Positions 42,276 through 43,661 of a stretch of 43,661 bases of DNA are shown here, piece by piece. Below the pieces are notes generated by a model, which saw nothing but the letters and a program-made list of their open reading frames with translations, did not search any database and was not told the DNA's origin. Location of the stretch: contig CAMCCX010000017.1 of assembly GCA_945873305.1 (NCBI GenBank), forward strand, positions 1 to 43,661, given 5' to 3'. The stretch's first letter is position 1; every line of letters starts with the position of its first letter. Source of the stretch: Akkermansia muciniphila. GTDB taxonomy: Bacteria > Verrucomicrobiota > Verrucomicrobiia > Verrucomicrobiales > Akkermansiaceae. A program made the translations under genes and the position numbers.

Positions 42276-42328
42276 CCGCCGGTCAGGCAGACGATGGAGC
42301 GTAGCGGAATCGTCTGCCTGACCGGCGG
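42276..42328 (+). other. Perfect 20-bp inverted repeat in the IS leader
   Basis: CCGCCGGTCAGGCAGACGAT (42276-42295) pairs exactly with 42309-42328 across a 13-base loop. It lies 76 bases upstream of the transposase ATG. In an RNA that reads in from outside, the hairpin would be very stable and could end transcription or block translation. It could instead be an independent palindromic repeat captured by the element. Confidence 0.75.
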
Positions 42329-42404
42329 CGCGCCGACCCCACCCGGGGTTGTGGTGTCCGCCCAGAACTGGTTGCTGGAGGTGCGAACCAAGAAAGCAAC
42401 AGCA

Positions 42405-43598
42405 ATGGACGAACACCAAGCAACCCCTACCACCCACCATGATCTCATCAACCTCCTTCTTCAGGACGGCCTCGGCGAAGGGCTCCCCAAAATCGCCGAA
42501 CTGCTCATGAACGCCGCCATGCTCATGGAGCGAGCCAGGCATATCGGTGCCGGCCCCTACGAACGCGTCGAGACCCGCAACGGCCAAGCCAATGGCTTCA
42601 AACCCCGTAGTTTCCACACTTCGATGGGTGGCCTCAACCTCGCCACACCCCAGGTCCGCGGCAGTGACATCCCGTTCCGAACCTCCCTCTTGGAGAAGGG
42701 CAGCCGCAGCGATCGCGCCCTCAAAGCCGCCATGTCGAGCATGTATCTCCAAGGCGTCAGCACCCGCCGCGTCACCACCGTCATGGGCGAACTCTGCGGC
42801 TTTGAGGTCTCCTCCACCCAAGTCTCCAAACTCACCGCCGAACTCGACGGGGAGTTTGAAAAATGGCGCGCCCGCCCCCTTCCCGAGATCTCCCACCTCT
42901 TCGCCGACGCCACCTACTACAAGGTCCGCATCGACGGCAACGTCAGGGACTGCGCCACCCTCATCGCCATCGGCATCCGCCGCGACAACGGCAAACGCCT
43001 CGTCCTCGGCGTCTCCTGCGCTCTCTCTGAAGCCGAAGTCCACTGGCGCGACTTCCTCACCAGCCTCAAGCAGCGTGGCCTTGGCATTCCCGACAGCGTC
43101 ACCTCCGACGCCCACGTCGGGCTCCGGGCCGCCCTGCGCGCCACCCTCAACTCCAGCCCCTGGCAGCGTTGCCAGTTCCACCTCCAGCAGAACGCCCAGG
43201 CCTACGTCCCCACCAAGGATCTCAAGCAAAAAGTCGCCGACCAAATCCGCCGCATCTTCAACTCCGAAGACCGCCCCCACGCCGAAGCCAAGCTCGCCGA
43301 GTTTGTGAAAACCCACGAGAAGAGCGCGCCCAAACTCGCCACCTGGGCCGAGCAAAACATCCCCGAAGGCCTCACCGCTTTCAGCTTCCCGGAAGCCAGC
43401 CGCCAGCGGCTGCGCACCTCCAACATGTGCGAGACACTCAACTCGCAGATCAAACGCCGCACCAGGGTCGTCGGACTCTTCCCCAACGAGTTCTCGCTGC
43501 TGCGCCTGGTGACCGGTGTCGTCATCGAGATCTCCGAGGAATGGGAAACGGGCAAAGTCTACCTCCAACCCGAAACCAAAAAACAACAACCGAACTAA
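42405..43598 (+). CDS. IS256-family (Mutator-type) transposase
   Basis: The 397-residue DDE transposase has the first Asp in LFADATYYKVRIDG, the second Asp in VTSDAHVGLRAAL, and the Glu in SNMCETLNSQIKRRTRV, with the CQFHLQQN block before it. The N-terminus MDEHQATPTTHHDLINLLLQDG and NGFKPRSFHT match Mutator-type proteins. The frame is open further upstream to 42294, but that part is translated from the hairpin and is unlikely. It looks intact and could be active. It sits between the inverted repeats on the strand opposite to the glycan genes. Confidence 0.93.
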   Translation: MDEHQATPTTHHDLINLLLQDGLGEGLPKIAELLMNAAMLMERARHIGAGPYERVETRNGQANGFKPRSFHTSMGGLNLATPQVRGSDIPFRTSLLEKGSRSDRALKAAMSSMYLQGVSTRRVTTVMGELCGFEVSSTQVSKLTAELDGEFEKWRARPLPEISHLFADATYYKVRIDGNVRDCATLIAIGIRRDNGKRLVLGVSCALSEAEVHWRDFLTSLKQRGLGIPDSVTSDAHVGLRAALRATLNSSPWQRCQFHLQQNAQAYVPTKDLKQKVADQIRRIFNSEDRPHAEAKLAEFVKTHEKSAPKLATWAEQNIPEGLTAFSFPEASRQRLRTSNMCETLNSQIKRRTRVVGLFPNEFSLLRLVTGVVIEISEEWETGKVYLQPETKKQQPN

Positions 43599-43661
43599 CC
43601 GCAAAACTCTAGCAGCCCAGATCTCAATCAGAAAATTTTACAGAAAAAAATTTGCGCGGCC

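Larger units (their letters stand above)
42237..43657 (+). mobile_element. IS256-family insertion sequence, about 1.42 kb
   Basis: Terminal inverted repeats are visible: 42237-42258 (GTGTAAATCTTTGTCTGTAAAA) begins the element and its near reverse complement ends it at 43636-43657. The inner 18 bases match at 16 positions. Between them is one transposase gene. The size agrees with IS256-type elements. The target duplication cannot be checked because only four bases follow the right end in this window. The element borders the upstream end of the glycan operon. Confidence 0.82.

Noticed and set aside
42261-43604. 447-codon minus-strand frame across the IS element
   Set aside because: It is fully antisense to the intact DDE transposase, and its Gly/Asp/Ala-rich product shows no domain.
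1-43661. Apparent abundance of CTAAC/GTTAG pentamers, with Leu TTA and CTA codons mostly followed by G or AC
   Set aside because: The roughly thirty copies seen by eye are not above a rough expectation from base composition, and no extended consensus appears.
43658-43661. Target-site duplication of the IS256 element
   Set aside because: Only four bases lie beyond the right inverted repeat, and they do not match the left flank in an obvious register, so nothing can be claimed.
1-43661. CRISPR arrays, tRNA or rRNA genes
   Set aside because: No regularly spaced repeats, cloverleaf-like sequences or rRNA signature stretches were recognised on reading either strand.

Overview
The window looks like chromosome of a high-GC Gram-negative bacterium, most probably a member of the Verrucomicrobiota (Verrucomicrobiaceae or Luteolibacter-like). 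Direct evidence is the GC-rich housekeeping DNA, outer-membrane components (TonB receptor, HME-RND efflux pump, capsule-export protein), a secreted protein built of tandem 'W..xDPxAAxxW' helical repeats, a DUF5069 protein, and short 3'-end palindromic repeats. The phylum assignment is inference; no rRNA or tRNA gene was recognised.

Bases 1-4250: the 3' end of a CusA/CzcA-type metal efflux pump with a small exported Cys/His-tailed protein, then a compact three-gene cassette (PIG-L deacetylase, GT4 glycosyltransferase, GH100-like (alpha/alpha)6 hydrolase). Bases 4244-12000: mostly minus-strand genes (rimO, a coiled-coil anchor protein, the repeat protein, an SMP-30 lactonase), two divergent paralogues of a CPBP membrane protease flanking comF, and a peroxiredoxin with a clear terminator. 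Bases 12054-21980: avtA; a ParE/RelE toxin-antitoxin pair bracketed by two near-identical 64-bp palindromic repeats; a KdgK-like sugar kinase; a DUF5069 protein; an M23 peptidase; a MenH-like hydrolase; a GYF_2 membrane protein; an FGGY kinase; a DUF374 acyltransferase; folD; and a dienelactone hydrolase. Bases 22025-29942: a cobalamin riboswitch controlling a BtuB-like TonB receptor, panD, two lipoproteins, a STAS / SpoIIE-phosphatase signalling pair, an ammonium transporter and engB.

Bases 29953-42157 form a minus-strand surface-polysaccharide island, visibly lower in GC than its flanks and bordered by an IS256-family element (42237-43657). Transcription would run GT4, PIG-L, (276-bp gap), GT4, rfbF (CDP-glucose synthesis), an SDR epimerase/dehydratase, three tandem sugar C-methyltransferase-type proteins, an L-2-hydroxyglutarate-oxidase-like flavoprotein, a GT2, and a Wza-type export lipoprotein. 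Together they suggest synthesis and export of a glycan carrying a CDP-linked, possibly C-methyl-branched and N-deacetylated sugar. The exact sugar cannot be read from the sequence.

The best candidates for something undescribed are the triple-methyltransferase / RfbF / LhgO-like sugar pathway, the repeat-bracketed toxin-antitoxin cassette, and the PIG-L/GT4/GH100-like cassette.
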